Shown piece after piece: positions 43,784 through 52,414 of a stretch of DNA of 64,000 nt. The notes beneath the pieces were generated by a model. The model had not been told where the DNA came from and did no database searches. It saw only the letters and a list, made by a program, of their open reading frames with translations. Location of the stretch: positions 806,001 through 870,000 of the forward strand of contig NZ_FWFR01000001.1 in the NCBI RefSeq assembly GCF_900172325.1. The letters are read 5' to 3'. Numbering within the stretch: the stretch's first letter is position 1; each line of letters opens with the position of its first letter. Both the position numbers and the translations under genes were made by a program. The stretch comes from Oceanibacterium hippocampi (lineage in GTDB: Bacteria > Pseudomonadota > Alphaproteobacteria > Sneathiellales > Sneathiellaceae).

Positions 43784-45318
43784 GCGCCGAGTCCGAGCTT
43801 GGCGGCGAGCCCGATGCGCTGCAGCTTGCCGGTCGCGCCCTTCGGGATCTCGTCGAGGAACAGGATCCTGCGCGGTACCTTGAAATCGGCCAGCCGCTCG
43901 CCGACGAACCTGCGCAGCACCGCCTCCTCGACCGTCGCGCCGTCGCGCAGCACGACGGCGGCGCCGACGTCCTCGCCGAGCTTGTCGTGCGGTATCGCGA
44001 AGGCGATCGCCTGGGCGACCGCCGGATGATCCATCAGCACTTCGTCGACCTCGCGCGGGCTGATCTTCTCGCCGCCGCGGTTGATGATCTCCTTCAGCCG
44101 TCCGGTGATCGTCAGATAGCCCTCGGCGTCGAAGACCCCCTGGTCGCCGGTCCGGAACCAGCCGTTCGTGAAGGCGGTCCGGTTGGCCTCCGGATTGTTC
44201 TCGTAGCCGGCCGTGACATTCGGGCCGCGGATCACCACCTCGCCTGTCGCGCCCTGCGGCAGGATGGCGCCGTCCGCATCCATGATCGCCACTTCCGGCC
44301 CGGCCGCGATGCCGACCGATCCGGGCTTGCGCGCCTTCGGCGGCAACGGGTTCGAGGTCATCTGATGGGTCGCTTCGGTCATGCCGTAGGATTCGATCAC
44401 CGGCGCGCCGAACGCGTCTTCAAGCGCGGCCATGACCTGCGGCGGCAGCGACGAGGAGGACGAGCGGATGAAACGGAGCGGATGGGCCTTGATCGCCGCC
44501 TGGTTCCGTTCGGCGCGGCTCAGGATCGCCTGGTGCATGGTCGGCACCGCGCTGTACCAGTTCGCGCCGGCCTCCTCGAGCCAGGTGAAGAAGCGGAGCG
44601 CATTGAAGCCCGGCGTGCAGTAGACCGACCCGCCCGCGGCGAGGCTGGAAAGTGTTGCCGCGATCAGTCCGTGAATATGGAAGAGCGGCATGATGTTGAG
44701 GCAGCGGTCGGCCGGCGTCAGCGCCAGGGTGGCGCCGATATGGCGGGCCGAGGCGACCAGGTTCCGCTGCCTGAGCGGGACGATCTTCGGTCGCGAGGTG
44801 GTGCCCGAGGTATGCAGCACCAGGGCAATGTCGTCCGGGCCCGCCCGGCCCGGGCGGGCGCACTCGCCCCCCGCCGGGCCGTCGAGCGTGAAGCTGCCGG
44901 CAGGATCCGCGGGATCGAAGGACAGTTCCAGCACCGGGACCTTCTTCTCGGCCGCGACCGCGCGGGCCGGCGTCTCCCAGTCCTTCAGGACGACCAGCGC
45001 CCGGGCCTGGAGATCGTCGAGATAGAAGGCGAATTCCTCGGCCCGGTAGGCCGGGTTGAGCGGCGCGGTGACGGCGCCGGCGGCGATCGAGAGGAAGGCG
45101 CTGGCCATCTCGGGGCCGTTCGGCAGGACGATCGCGACCTTGTCGCCACGGCCGATGCCGAGGGCGTTGAGCCGGTCCACGGTTGCCGCGATCTGAGCCG
45201 CGAGACCGCGGTGATCCAGGGGCGGACGATCCGGGGCGAGCAGCGCCGGCGAGGTCGGGTCCGCCTGGCCGAGCAGGCCGGCCAGTGTATCCGCCGTTTC
45301 GGATGTCGAAGAAGCCAT
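43780..45318 (-). CDS. Acyl-CoA ligase, oxalate-CoA ligase-like
   Basis: 512-residue adenylate-forming CoA ligase. The P-loop LHTSGTTSRPK, adenine motif SYGMTEATHQM, ATP-binding FRTGDQGVFDAEGYL and GRLKEIINRGGEKISP, and the catalytic Lys in KGATGKLQR are all present. Along its length (MPLFHIHGL, WYSAVPTMHQAIL, SNPLPPKARKPGSVG) it is most like the Pcs60/AAE3 oxalyl-CoA synthetase group, but neither the oxalate substrate nor a role for the downstream reductase can be read from sequence. No oxalyl-CoA decarboxylase or formyl-CoA transferase gene is nearby. Confidence 0.88.
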   Translation of the reverse strand: MASSTSETADTLAGLLGQADPTSPALLAPDRPPLDHRGLAAQIAATVDRLNALGIGRGDKVAIVLPNGPEMASAFLSIAAGAVTAPLNPAYRAEEFAFYLDDLQARALVVLKDWETPARAVAAEKKVPVLELSFDPADPAGSFTLDGPAGGECARPGRAGPDDIALVLHTSGTTSRPKIVPLRQRNLVASARHIGATLALTPADRCLNIMPLFHIHGLIAATLSSLAAGGSVYCTPGFNALRFFTWLEEAGANWYSAVPTMHQAILSRAERNQAAIKAHPLRFIRSSSSSLPPQVMAALEDAFGAPVIESYGMTEATHQMTSNPLPPKARKPGSVGIAAGPEVAIMDADGAILPQGATGEVVIRGPNVTAGYENNPEANRTAFTNGWFRTGDQGVFDAEGYLTITGRLKEIINRGGEKISPREVDEVLMDHPAVAQAIAFAIPHDKLGEDVGAAVVLRDGATVEEAVLRRFVGERLADFKVPRRILFLDEIPKGATGKLQRIGLAAKLGLGA

Positions 45319-45472
45319 CGCAATTACCCTGACGCTGCGTGAGATCCGGGATTCCCTGCGTCTAGGATGTATCGGCCGGTCATCGCTTCTGCAAGGAAAG
45401 CGTGCAGACGGAAGGGCAAAGGAGCTTTGTCATGGCGCCCGGGGAACGGCGCATGCCGGAGCTGTCGACGGC

Positions 45473-45910
45473 TCAGATCCTGACTTCGACCCCGGCGATA
45501 CCGAACAGCGCGATGCCCTGTTCGTCGGCGAGGCGATAGGCGTCGACCGCCTGCTGGTGACCGGAAGGCCCGGGGCCATCCTCGTCGTCGGCATCGAGCG
45601 CCTGGCCCAGCAACTGGGCGAGGAAGGGGCTGGAAACGCCGCGGTGGGCGGCGGCGCCGAAGCTGGCCGCGGCATTCTTCGCGGCATGGCCGGTCGCCTC
45701 GCTGGCCGACGATCCGGCAGTCTCGCGCTCCCTGCCGATCGCGTCACGGGCAGTCGGGCGGGGTTCCGGGCGGGTCTTCCGGATCGCCTCGAGCGGCTCG
45801 ATCTCGGGTTGCGGACGGGTTCCGATCCGGCCCGCAAGCAAGGCAGCGGCGCCGAGAGGCCGATAGACCTCCGCCGTTCCTGTGCCTGCGATATGCGAAC
45901 CGGAAATCAA
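45473..45910 (-). CDS. Hypothetical protein, 145 aa
   Basis: Not recognised. It is soluble, rich in Ala, Arg and Glu through about 30-90 (probably disordered), with a more ordered C-terminal helix pair: SSPFLAQLLGQALD and AVDAYRLADEQGIALFG. There is no signal peptide. It starts with TTG at 45908-45910 behind an AGG-containing site. The pattern of a disordered body and two conserved short helices is seen in some flagellar or cell-envelope adaptor proteins, but nothing here supports naming it. Confidence 0.55.
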   Translation of the reverse strand: MISGSHIAGTGTAEVYRPLGAAALLAGRIGTRPQPEIEPLEAIRKTRPEPRPTARDAIGRERETAGSSASEATGHAAKNAAASFGAAAHRGVSSPFLAQLLGQALDADDEDGPGPSGHQQAVDAYRLADEQGIALFGIAGVEVRI

Positions 45911-46284
45911 TGTGTCGCACCTGTCCTATTGAACCCAATCTACCTCACCTAGGGCTAATAGATTGCATTTTCGCTAATTTTCTTCAACCGGCCAGGGCGG
46001 GTCAATCATCGGATTGTGATCGTCGGCAACAGAACGGCGATTGTCCGCCGTGTCGGAGGCAATCCCCCTGCCGGCCTGGTCGGAGGGCCACGGCCGGCCC
46101 CTCGTGCCGTGATCGCGGACGCGCACCTGTATCGAAGAAAACGACTGCCCTGGAAAAAAGGGAGATAACCGGGAATGTGAACAGTCCAAATAACAATGAT
46201 GGTTCAGTTTTCTGCGGCTGATCGTGGAAAGAAATAATGATGGTCAGTATTTCAAATTACCTTGTGAGTCTTATAGTATAATAA

Positions 46285-46308
46285 AATATTCAATGTATAT
46301 TGAATATT
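46285..46308. promoter_or_regulatory. Perfect inverted repeat upstream of the betaine transporter
   Basis: AATATTCAAT (46285-46294) and ATTGAATATT (46299-46308) are perfect 10-bp arms around GTAT. Dyads like this are typical repressor or activator sites; it lies about 30 bp before the promoter candidate. Confidence 0.5.
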
Positions 46309-46334
46309 AGTAATATCAAAAAATCCGTAATATG

Positions 46335-46362
46335 TTGACATATGAATCTCCGAAGCTAAGTT
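46335..46362 (+). promoter_or_regulatory. Promoter candidate for the glycine betaine transporter
   Basis: TTGACA (46335-46340) is followed after 16 bases by TAAGTT (46357-46362), giving a leader of about 100 nt. The -35 is perfect but the -10 is weak. A second dyad (CGGAAT at 46395-46400, ATTCCG at 46406-46411) lies downstream. Confidence 0.4.
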
Positions 46363-46470
46363 CAGGGACACACTGCAAATCGAATGTGGCCGGACGGAAT
46401 CGCTTATTCCGCCCGAATAACCATGTCTGTATCAGACTTATGTCGGTAATTATTGGCGGAATATTTTCAT

Positions 46471-47703
46471 TTGACTGACGTTGCACCAAAACTGGAAGTC
46501 TCCGGACTTTACAAGATTTTCGGGCCGTCGCCGGAACGCGCGCTGGCCCGCCGGCGGGAAGGGGGCTCCAAGGACCGGATCCTGTCGGAGACCGGCGACG
46601 TGGTCGCCGTTTCCGACATTTCCTTCTCGGTTCGGGAAGGCGAATTCTTTGTCGTCATGGGTTTGTCCGGATCCGGGAAATCGACCCTTATCCGCTGCCT
46701 CAACCGGCTGATCGATCCGACCGCCGGCCGGATTCTTGTCGACGGCGAGGATGTCGCGCAGATGGATGCCGAAGCGCTGCGCCAGCTCCGGCTCTCCAAG
46801 ATGGCGATGGTCTTCCAGCATTTCGCGCTGTTTCCGCACCGGACGGTTGGCGAGAATGTCGAGTTCGGCCTCAAGATGCAGGGCGTCGATCGATCCGAAC
46901 GCCGGGACCGTGCCCTCGAGGCGCTCGACCTGGTCGAACTGCGCGCCTGGGCCGACCGGTCGCCCGCGGCACTGAGCGGCGGGATGCGCCAGCGCGTCGG
47001 CCTTGCCCGGGCACTGGCCGTCGATCCGCAGATCCTGCTGATGGACGAGCCGTTCGGCGCCCTCGACCCGCTGATCCGGCGCGACATGCAGGAAGAGCTC
47101 ATCACCCTGCAGCGGCGCTTCAAGAAGACGATCATCTTCATCACCCACGACCTCCACGAGGCTCTCCGGCTGGGGGATCGGGTCGCGATCATGCGCGACG
47201 GGCGTTTCGTCCAGGTCGGCGCGCCCCAGGCGATCGTCGATCACCCGGAAGATCCCTATGTGGCTGCCTTCACCCAGGATGTCGACCGCGGCCGGGTCTT
47301 CACCGTCGAGACCATCATGCGCGAACCGGAAACGCTCGTTTCCGGCGCGGACGACGTCGACGGGGCGCTCCGGCGGCTGCATGACAGCGGACGCAGCGGG
47401 CTGGTCGTTACCGGCGCCGACGGTGGCGCCAATGGCGTCGTCGGCCTGGCCGAGCTGTCTGCCGCGGCGTCGGCCGGCGGCGATGCCGGGGCCCTGAGCG
47501 CAGCGACGCAGGATGTGACGACAGTCGCGCCCGAAACGGCCCTCGCCGATATCTACGACCAGTGCACGGCCGGGTTGCCGATCGCCGTCGTGGACAAGGC
47601 CGGCAGCCTTTGCGGCGTGGTCGAGCCGCTCGACGTGTTCACCGCCCTGACCGGGAACGAGGGTTCCGAAGACAGGAAGGACGCCGGTCGCCTGGCGCGC
47701 TAG
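46471..47703 (+). CDS. proV: Glycine betaine/proline ABC transporter ATP-binding protein (ProV/OpuA type)
   Basis: About 410-residue ATPase of the osmoprotectant importer. Walker A GLSGSGKST, signature LSGGMRQRVGLA, Walker B ILLMDEPFGALD and switch His ITHDLHEAL are intact. The C-terminal 130 residues form a CBS-domain pair (MREPETLVSG and VTTVAPETALADIYD) that senses ionic strength in this family. No ATG is near the family N-terminus; I use the TTG at 46471, with GGCGGAA nine bases upstream, and note TTG at 46453 as an alternative. First gene of proVWX behind an AT-rich control region. Confidence 0.92.
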   Translation: MTDVAPKLEVSGLYKIFGPSPERALARRREGGSKDRILSETGDVVAVSDISFSVREGEFFVVMGLSGSGKSTLIRCLNRLIDPTAGRILVDGEDVAQMDAEALRQLRLSKMAMVFQHFALFPHRTVGENVEFGLKMQGVDRSERRDRALEALDLVELRAWADRSPAALSGGMRQRVGLARALAVDPQILLMDEPFGALDPLIRRDMQEELITLQRRFKKTIIFITHDLHEALRLGDRVAIMRDGRFVQVGAPQAIVDHPEDPYVAAFTQDVDRGRVFTVETIMREPETLVSGADDVDGALRRLHDSGRSGLVVTGADGGANGVVGLAELSAAASAGGDAGALSAATQDVTTVAPETALADIYDQCTAGLPIAVVDKAGSLCGVVEPLDVFTALTGNEGSEDRKDAGRLAR

Positions 47704-47707
47704 AAAC

Positions 47708-48679
47708 ATGGACAGACTTTCCGATATCTACGTTCTGCCGGTCGACGACTGGATCGAAAGCTTCGTCAAGGACTGGCTGGTGCCCAATTTCCGGCCCGCC
47801 TTCCAGGCGATCCAGTGGCCGATCGACCAGGTGCTGACCGGTCTTGACGCCTTCCTGCTGACGATCCCCCCGTTCCTCTTCATGGCCGTGGCGGTGCTTC
47901 TGGCCTGGCGCATCGGCGGTCGCGGCATCTCGCTTTTCACACTGGCCGCCCTCGTCCTGCTGGATCTCATGGGGATCTGGGACGATTCGATGACCACTCT
48001 CGCCATGGTGTTGACCTCGGTCGTGTTCTGCGCGGTCGTCGGCGTACCGCTCGGCATCCTCGCGGCGCGCAGCGACCGCTTCCAGACCGGCCTCCGTCCG
48101 GTCCTCGACATCATGCAGACGATCCCGGCCTTCGTGTACCTCGTTCCGATCGTGATGCTGTTCGGGGTCGGCATGGTGCCCGGCATCATCGCCACCATCA
48201 TCTTCGCCATGCCGCCGCTGATCCGGCTCACCAATCTCGGCATCCGGCAGGTTCCGGAAGAAATGGTCGAGGCCGGCTATGCCTTTGGCGCGACCCGCCG
48301 CCAGGTCTTGTTCGAGGTCCAGGTCCCGATCGCCATGAAGACCATCATGGCCGGTCTGAACCAGACCCTCATGCTGTCGCTCTCGATGGTCGTGATCGCG
48401 GCCCTGATCGGCGCCGAGGGGCTCGGGCTCCTGGTCTTCACCGGGATCGGCCGCCTCGACGTCGGGGCCGCGGCGCTCGGCGGTATCGGCATCGTGCTGA
48501 TCGCCATCGTGCTCGACCGCCTTACCCAGGCGCTCGGCGAACCGTCCCTCGGCGAGGAGAAGCGGTCCTTCCGCGGCCTCGCGATGCGGCTGGTCGGCGG
48601 CTCGCCGGCGGCAGACAAGGCGGACGAGAGTGCGGCCGACCCGGCCGGTCCCGCCGGTGCGGCGGCGAAACGCAACTGA
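47708..48679 (+). CDS. proW: Glycine betaine/proline ABC transporter permease (ProW type)
   Basis: 323-residue permease with a polar N-terminal stretch, a helix at about 55-80 and the conserved BPD-transporter core (about 95-285) carrying the EAA loop EEMVEAGYAFGATRRQVLFEVQVP. It pairs with the CBS-containing ATPase, and the gene begins four bases after proV. The C-terminal 40 residues are a charged, Ala/Pro-rich cytosolic tail that ends the protein. Confidence 0.93.
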   Translation: MDRLSDIYVLPVDDWIESFVKDWLVPNFRPAFQAIQWPIDQVLTGLDAFLLTIPPFLFMAVAVLLAWRIGGRGISLFTLAALVLLDLMGIWDDSMTTLAMVLTSVVFCAVVGVPLGILAARSDRFQTGLRPVLDIMQTIPAFVYLVPIVMLFGVGMVPGIIATIIFAMPPLIRLTNLGIRQVPEEMVEAGYAFGATRRQVLFEVQVPIAMKTIMAGLNQTLMLSLSMVVIAALIGAEGLGLLVFTGIGRLDVGAAALGGIGIVLIAIVLDRLTQALGEPSLGEEKRSFRGLAMRLVGGSPAADKADESAADPAGPAGAAAKRN

Positions 48680-48809
48680 ATTCAGGCTTTCGGCCGTCCG
48701 TTCGCGGGGATGGCCGGGTGACATCGAGCTTCGAGATCCGGAGCGCGCCTCTCGGGTGCGTCCGGAACCGGAGGAATACGCGATAACGAACGAGGAAAGG
48801 ATAGCGATC

Positions 48810-49862
48810 ATGAACTTGGCAAATGCCGGACACATGATGAAATCCGCCATTGCGGGCGCCACGATGGGCGCGGCAATCCTGCTCGCCGGAGCGAGCGCCC
48901 AGGCGGCCGAACTGCCGGGCGAGGGCGTCACCGTCCACCCGGCCCGGGCGACCTGGGATACCGGCTGGTTCCAGACCGAGATCTACATCAAGGCGCTCGA
49001 GCGCCTCGGCTACGAGGTCAAGACCCCGAAGACCCTCGACAATCCGCCCTTCTACCAGGCGGTCTCGCAGGGCGACGTGGACTTCTGGGTGAACGGCTGG
49101 TTCCCGATCCACAATACCTATACGGAGACCTTCGAGAAGGGCGCCGAGATCGTCGGCTATGTCGCCCAGGGCGGTGCCCTGCAGGGCTACCTGATCGACA
49201 AGAAGACGGCCGAGAAGTACGACATCACCAGCCTCGAGGACTTCAAGAAGCCCGAGATCCGCAAGCTCTTCGACACCGACGACGACGGCAAGGCCGAGTT
49301 GGTCGCCTGCCCGCCGGGCTGGGGCTGCGAACTGGTGATCGCCCATCAGATCGAGGCCTATGGCCTCGAGGACGCGATCGATCCGATCAAGGCCGGCTAT
49401 TCCGCGTCGATGGCCGACGCCATCGGCCGCTACGAAGCCGGCGAGCCGGTCCTGTTCTACACCTGGACGCCGAACTGGACGGTCGGGATGCTGAAGCCGG
49501 GCCGTGACGTGGTCTGGATCGAGGTGCCCTATCCGAGCCTGCCGGACGATCAGAAGATGTACGAGGACAAGACGACGGTCCCCGGCGTCACCGGCTGCGT
49601 CGACGATCCGTGCAAGATGGGCTGGCCGGCCAACGACATCCGCCCGGTCGCCAATTCCGAGTTCCTCGACAAGAATCCGGCCATCCGGGCGCTGCTCGAG
49701 AAGGTCCGGATCCCGCTCGACGACATCTTCGCCCAGAATGCCAAGATGTTCGAAGGCGAGGACAAGAAGGCCGACATCAAACGGCATGCCGACGAATGGA
49801 TCGCCGATCACCAGAAGCTGTTCGACAGCTGGATCGAGGCGGCCGTGCAGGCGGCCTCCTGA
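48810..49862 (+). CDS. proX: Glycine betaine/proline-binding periplasmic protein (ProX type)
   Basis: 350-residue substrate-binding protein with a cleavable signal peptide (hydrophobic about 14-27, cut near AQAAE). The Trp-rich ligand cage of the ProX/OpuAC class is visible: ATWDTGWFQTE, VDFWVNGWFP and VLFYTWTPNWT. A Cys pair (CPPGWGC) and a second one (GCVDDPC) suggest disulfides. AGGAAAGG precedes the ATG at 48810. It closes the operon and is followed by a strong terminator. Confidence 0.94.
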   Translation: MNLANAGHMMKSAIAGATMGAAILLAGASAQAAELPGEGVTVHPARATWDTGWFQTEIYIKALERLGYEVKTPKTLDNPPFYQAVSQGDVDFWVNGWFPIHNTYTETFEKGAEIVGYVAQGGALQGYLIDKKTAEKYDITSLEDFKKPEIRKLFDTDDDGKAELVACPPGWGCELVIAHQIEAYGLEDAIDPIKAGYSASMADAIGRYEAGEPVLFYTWTPNWTVGMLKPGRDVVWIEVPYPSLPDDQKMYEDKTTVPGVTGCVDDPCKMGWPANDIRPVANSEFLDKNPAIRALLEKVRIPLDDIFAQNAKMFEGEDKKADIKRHADEWIADHQKLFDSWIEAAVQAAS

Positions 49863-49916
49863 CCGGCTTTCACCGGGACTGGCCGGGGCTTCGAACGCCT
49901 CGGCCGGAACGATCGA

Positions 49917-49941
49917 GGGCGGCCTCCGGGCCGCCCTTTTT
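49917..49941 (+). terminator. Intrinsic terminator after proX
   Basis: GGGCGGCC (49917-49924) pairs perfectly with GGCCGCCC (49929-49936) over TCCG, followed by five T (49937-49941). It ends the proVWX transcript; the convergent phaR gene ends 19 bp further. Confidence 0.9.
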
Positions 49942-49959
49942 CGTGCCGTTCCGGGTGCG

Positions 49960-50571
49960 CTACTTGTTGCCGCTGAGCTTGTCGATCTGCGCCTGCATGA
50001 CGGCGAGCTGCTGCTTGAGCTCGTCGAGCGCTTCCTTCGATTCGCCGCCCTTGGCGGGCGCCGCGCCTTCGGGCCGGTCGCCCTTGGTCCCGGGCGTGCT
50101 GTTGCCCGGCGCGACGGGCGAGAAGAGCTTCATCGCCTCCTGGAACATGGCCAGGTTCTGACGGCCGATTTCCTCGAAGGTGCGGAACGGGTTCAGTTCG
50201 CCGAAGGTCTCGGCGACGGCCGTCCGCATCTGCTCCTGGTTGCGGGAGAAGGTGCTCATCGACATTTCCAGATAGCCCGGCACGAGGCCCTGCAGACTGT
50301 CGCCGTAATAGCTGATCAGTTCGCGGAGGAAGGGCACGGGCAGCATGTTCTGACCCTTGGATTCCTCCTCGAAGATGATCTGGGTGAGGACCGAGCGGGT
50401 GATCTCGTCGCCGCTCTTCGCGTCGAAGACGACAAACTCCTTGCCCTCCTTGACCATTTTCGCCAGGTGGTCGAGCGTCACGTAAGACGACGTGTCGGTG
50501 TTGTAGAGGCGACGATTGGCGTATTTCTTGATGACGATGGTATCGGTCTGCTTCCCGTTTTCCTGTTTCAC
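49960..50571 (-). CDS. phaR: Polyhydroxyalkanoate synthesis repressor PhaR
   Basis: 203-residue PhaR. The N-terminal DNA-binding domain (IVIKKYANRRLYNTDTSSYV to about residue 65) and the following PHB-binding helical region (LPVPFLRELISYYGDSLQGLVPGYLEMSM) are intact; the C-terminus is a Lys/Gln-rich coiled coil. It binds PHB granules and represses phasin and PHA genes until polymer appears. The GTG at 50569-50571 has GGGGA nine bases upstream; the longer open frame beyond it lies in the divergent promoter region. Two direct repeats lie between it and the next gene. Confidence 0.94.
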   Translation of the reverse strand: MKQENGKQTDTIVIKKYANRRLYNTDTSSYVTLDHLAKMVKEGKEFVVFDAKSGDEITRSVLTQIIFEEESKGQNMLPVPFLRELISYYGDSLQGLVPGYLEMSMSTFSRNQEQMRTAVAETFGELNPFRTFEEIGRQNLAMFQEAMKLFSPVAPGNSTPGTKGDRPEGAAPAKGGESKEALDELKQQLAVMQAQIDKLSGNK

Positions 50572-50640
50572 GTCAACGCGTCCCCGTTTCCTTGGCAAAG
50601 TCGGTTCACGACAGTCGCCGCGATTCAAGAACATGCCCCC

Positions 50641-50671
50641 GCAATGCGCAAGCGAATTGTGCAATGCGCAA
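50641..50671. promoter_or_regulatory. Direct repeat in the phaR/PHA divergent region, possible PhaR sites
   Basis: GCAATGCGCAA occurs twice (50641-50651 and 50661-50671), spaced 20 bp, about two helix turns. The decamer GCAATGCGCA occurs again at 52291-52300 before phaA. PhaR is known to bind TGC/GCA-type sites in related bacteria, so this is a reasonable operator candidate. Confidence 0.5.
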
Positions 50672-50725
50672 TATCGGGCCCGCGGCTCGCTGGCCGGGCC
50701 GCGCCGGGCGCGCTATCCTGCGCCG

Positions 50726-50956
50726 ATGTCTGACGATCGCGAAATACGGGCGCTGGCGCGGCGCTTCCTCGACCTGTGGGAGCGCGAGACCGCGGCGCTC
50801 GGCGACGATCCGACGCTGCAGCGCTTCACCGGCGAACTGATGCGCCTTGCCGGCACGAGGCTCGGTCCGGGCAATCATGACGTTTCGCGGAATAGCGATA
50901 CGCCGGGTTCCGTCACGGCGTCGGCCGAAGCGGACGATGGAAAGACCGGACGATGA
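50726..50956 (+). CDS. Small protein upstream of the PhaC-like gene, 76 aa
   Basis: A short soluble protein; about 40 N-terminal residues form an amphipathic helix (RALARRFLDLWERETAALGD). Short proteins with this RxxLDLWE-type helix precede PhaC-like hydrolase genes in other alphaproteobacteria; a PhaE- or phasin-like partner role is possible but not shown. Its stop overlaps the next start as ATGA, so the two are coupled. The second half is likely disordered. Confidence 0.65.
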   Translation: MSDDREIRALARRFLDLWERETAALGDDPTLQRFTGELMRLAGTRLGPGNHDVSRNSDTPGSVTASAEADDGKTGR

Positions 50957-52176
50957 ACGGACCGCGATCCGGGCCGCGGCCGCTTGGCCTGCACCTGGCC
51001 GTTGCTACCGGCATCGCGCTCAGTGTCGGCCCGGGCTACGCCGCCGCGCGGGCCGGCGCCGTTCCCTGGCCGGACGGCCTGCGTGACGAGGCCGAGGGGC
51101 TGCTCGCCGACATGGCGGCGCACGATCCGGCCCGCCTCGGGCTGGCGATCGCCGAGGAAGGCCATGCCCGGCTTGGCCGGATGATTTCCGGGATCGACAA
51201 GTACCAGGGTCATTCCTACCGCCGGGATCTGGCCGATCCGCCCGTCCTGTGGCGCGAGGGTTCGACCCGGCTGCTCGATTTCGGCCCGGGGGATGCGGCG
51301 CCCGGCGACCGCTTGCCGATCCTGTTCGTGCCGTCGCTGATCAACCGCGCCTACGTGCTCGACCTGATGCCGGAACGCAGTTTGATGCGACATCTGGCGG
51401 CCCGCGGTTTCCGGCCGTTGCTGCTCGACTGGGGAATGCCCGGGGCGGACGAGCGCGCCTTCGATCTCACCGCCTATGTCGCCGGGCGGCTGGTTCGCGC
51501 CCTCGATGTGGCGGTCGACGCCCATGACGGCCGGCCGGTCGGGCTCGCCGGCTATTGCATGGGCGGCAATCTCGCAGTCGCGGTCGCCACCCTCGCGCCG
51601 GAACGGATTGCCCGCCTCGCCCTGCTGGCGACGCCCTGGGACTTCCATGCCGAGCTCAACCCGACGGCCAGGATGCTGGCGACCACCGAGACGCTGTGGG
51701 AGCCGGTGCTGGCGGCGGTCGGCGAGCTGCCGGTCGACTATCTGCAGGCGCTGTTCGCGAGCCTCGACCCGGGGTTGGCGATGCGTAAGTTCAGCCGGTT
51801 CGACCGGCTCGACCCGGCCGGACCCCATGCCGCCGAATTCGTCGCGCTGGAGGACTGGTTGAACGACGGGGTGGCGCTGCCCGCGGCGGTCGCCCGGGAA
51901 TGCCTGGGCGGCTGGTACGGCGCCAACAGCACCGCCGGCGGCGCCTGGCGGATCGCCGGCCAGATCGTCGATCCGGCCGCCGTCCGGCTGCCGACCATGG
52001 CGGCGATCCCGGCCCGCGACCGGATCGTGCCGCGGCCCTCGGCGCTCGCCCTCGCCGGGACGATCCCCGATTGCCGGATCCTCACCCCGCCGTCCGGCCA
52101 TATCGGCATGGTGACCAGCGCGCGCGCGCCGAGCGGCCTCTGGCGGGATCTCGAGGACTGGTTCGCCGGCGCCTGA
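50953..52176 (+). CDS. PhaC-like alpha/beta hydrolase (class III PHA synthase family)
   Basis: 407-residue alpha/beta-hydrolase close to the PhaC subunit of class III/IV PHA synthases. The nucleophile box GYCMGG has Cys in place of Ser, as in true synthases; the general-base Asp lies in [10 protein letters not shown] and the His in PPSGHIGMV. The hydrophobic N-terminus is typical of this group and not a clear signal peptide. It probably polymerises hydroxyacyl-CoA or turns over PHA; being slightly longer than class III PhaC, I keep the name open. Coupled to the preceding gene, and near phaA and phaB. Confidence 0.85.
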   Translation: MNGPRSGPRPLGLHLAVATGIALSVGPGYAAARAGAVPWPDGLRDEAEGLLADMAAHDPARLGLAIAEEGHARLGRMISGIDKYQGHSYRRDLADPPVLWREGSTRLLDFGPGDAAPGDRLPILFVPSLINRAYVLDLMPERSLMRHLAARGFRPLLLDWGMPGADERAFDLTAYVAGRLVRALDVAVDAHDGRPVGLAGYCMGGNLAVAVATLAPERIARLALLATPWDFHAELNPTARMLATTETLWEPVLAAVGELPVDYLQALFASLDPGLAMRKFSRFDRLDPAGPHAAEFVALEDWLNDGVALPAAVARECLGGWYGANSTAGGAWRIAGQIVDPAAVRLPTMAAIPARDRIVPRPSALALAGTIPDCRILTPPSGHIGMVTSARAPSGLWRDLEDWFAGA

Positions 52177-52414
52177 CAGGGCCGGTCGCCCGCTTCTGCC
52201 TCCGTTGTTCGATTTTGCACCTGCGAAATGCGGCGCAAGGTTGTATCGTGATGGGGAATCGCCGGGCGCAGGCCGGGTCCGGCATCGCCGGCAATGCGCA
52301 TGCCGGCGGGCCCCCGGTCGGCAGCCGACCGGCCCGCGAGATACGGACATCGCCGCCCGTGAAATCCGGACGGCGACATGCCATCATGAAACGTCATCGT
52401 CAGGAGGATCGCCC
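52177..52414. other. Intergenic region before phaA with a PhaR-type decamer
   Basis: A 238-bp gap. GCAATGCGCA recurs at 52291-52300, and AGGAGG (52402-52407) is the phaA ribosome site. No promoter box stands out, and I see no gene. Confidence 0.5.

Larger units (their letters stand above)
45911..46470. other. AT-rich intergenic control region
   Basis: 560 bp without a supported gene. From about 46,190 to 46,370 the base composition drops well below the surroundings, with runs such as ATAGTATAATAAAATATT. It holds two inverted repeats (46285-46308, 46395-46411) and a promoter candidate, all on the side of the betaine transporter gene that follows. I see no recombinase, integrase or repeat that would explain it as an insertion. 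Confidence 0.6.

Noticed and set aside
45911-46470. Insertion element or horizontally gained island in the AT-rich gap
   Set aside because: There is no transposase, terminal repeat, integrase or target duplication, and the flanking genes have the same codon style as the rest.
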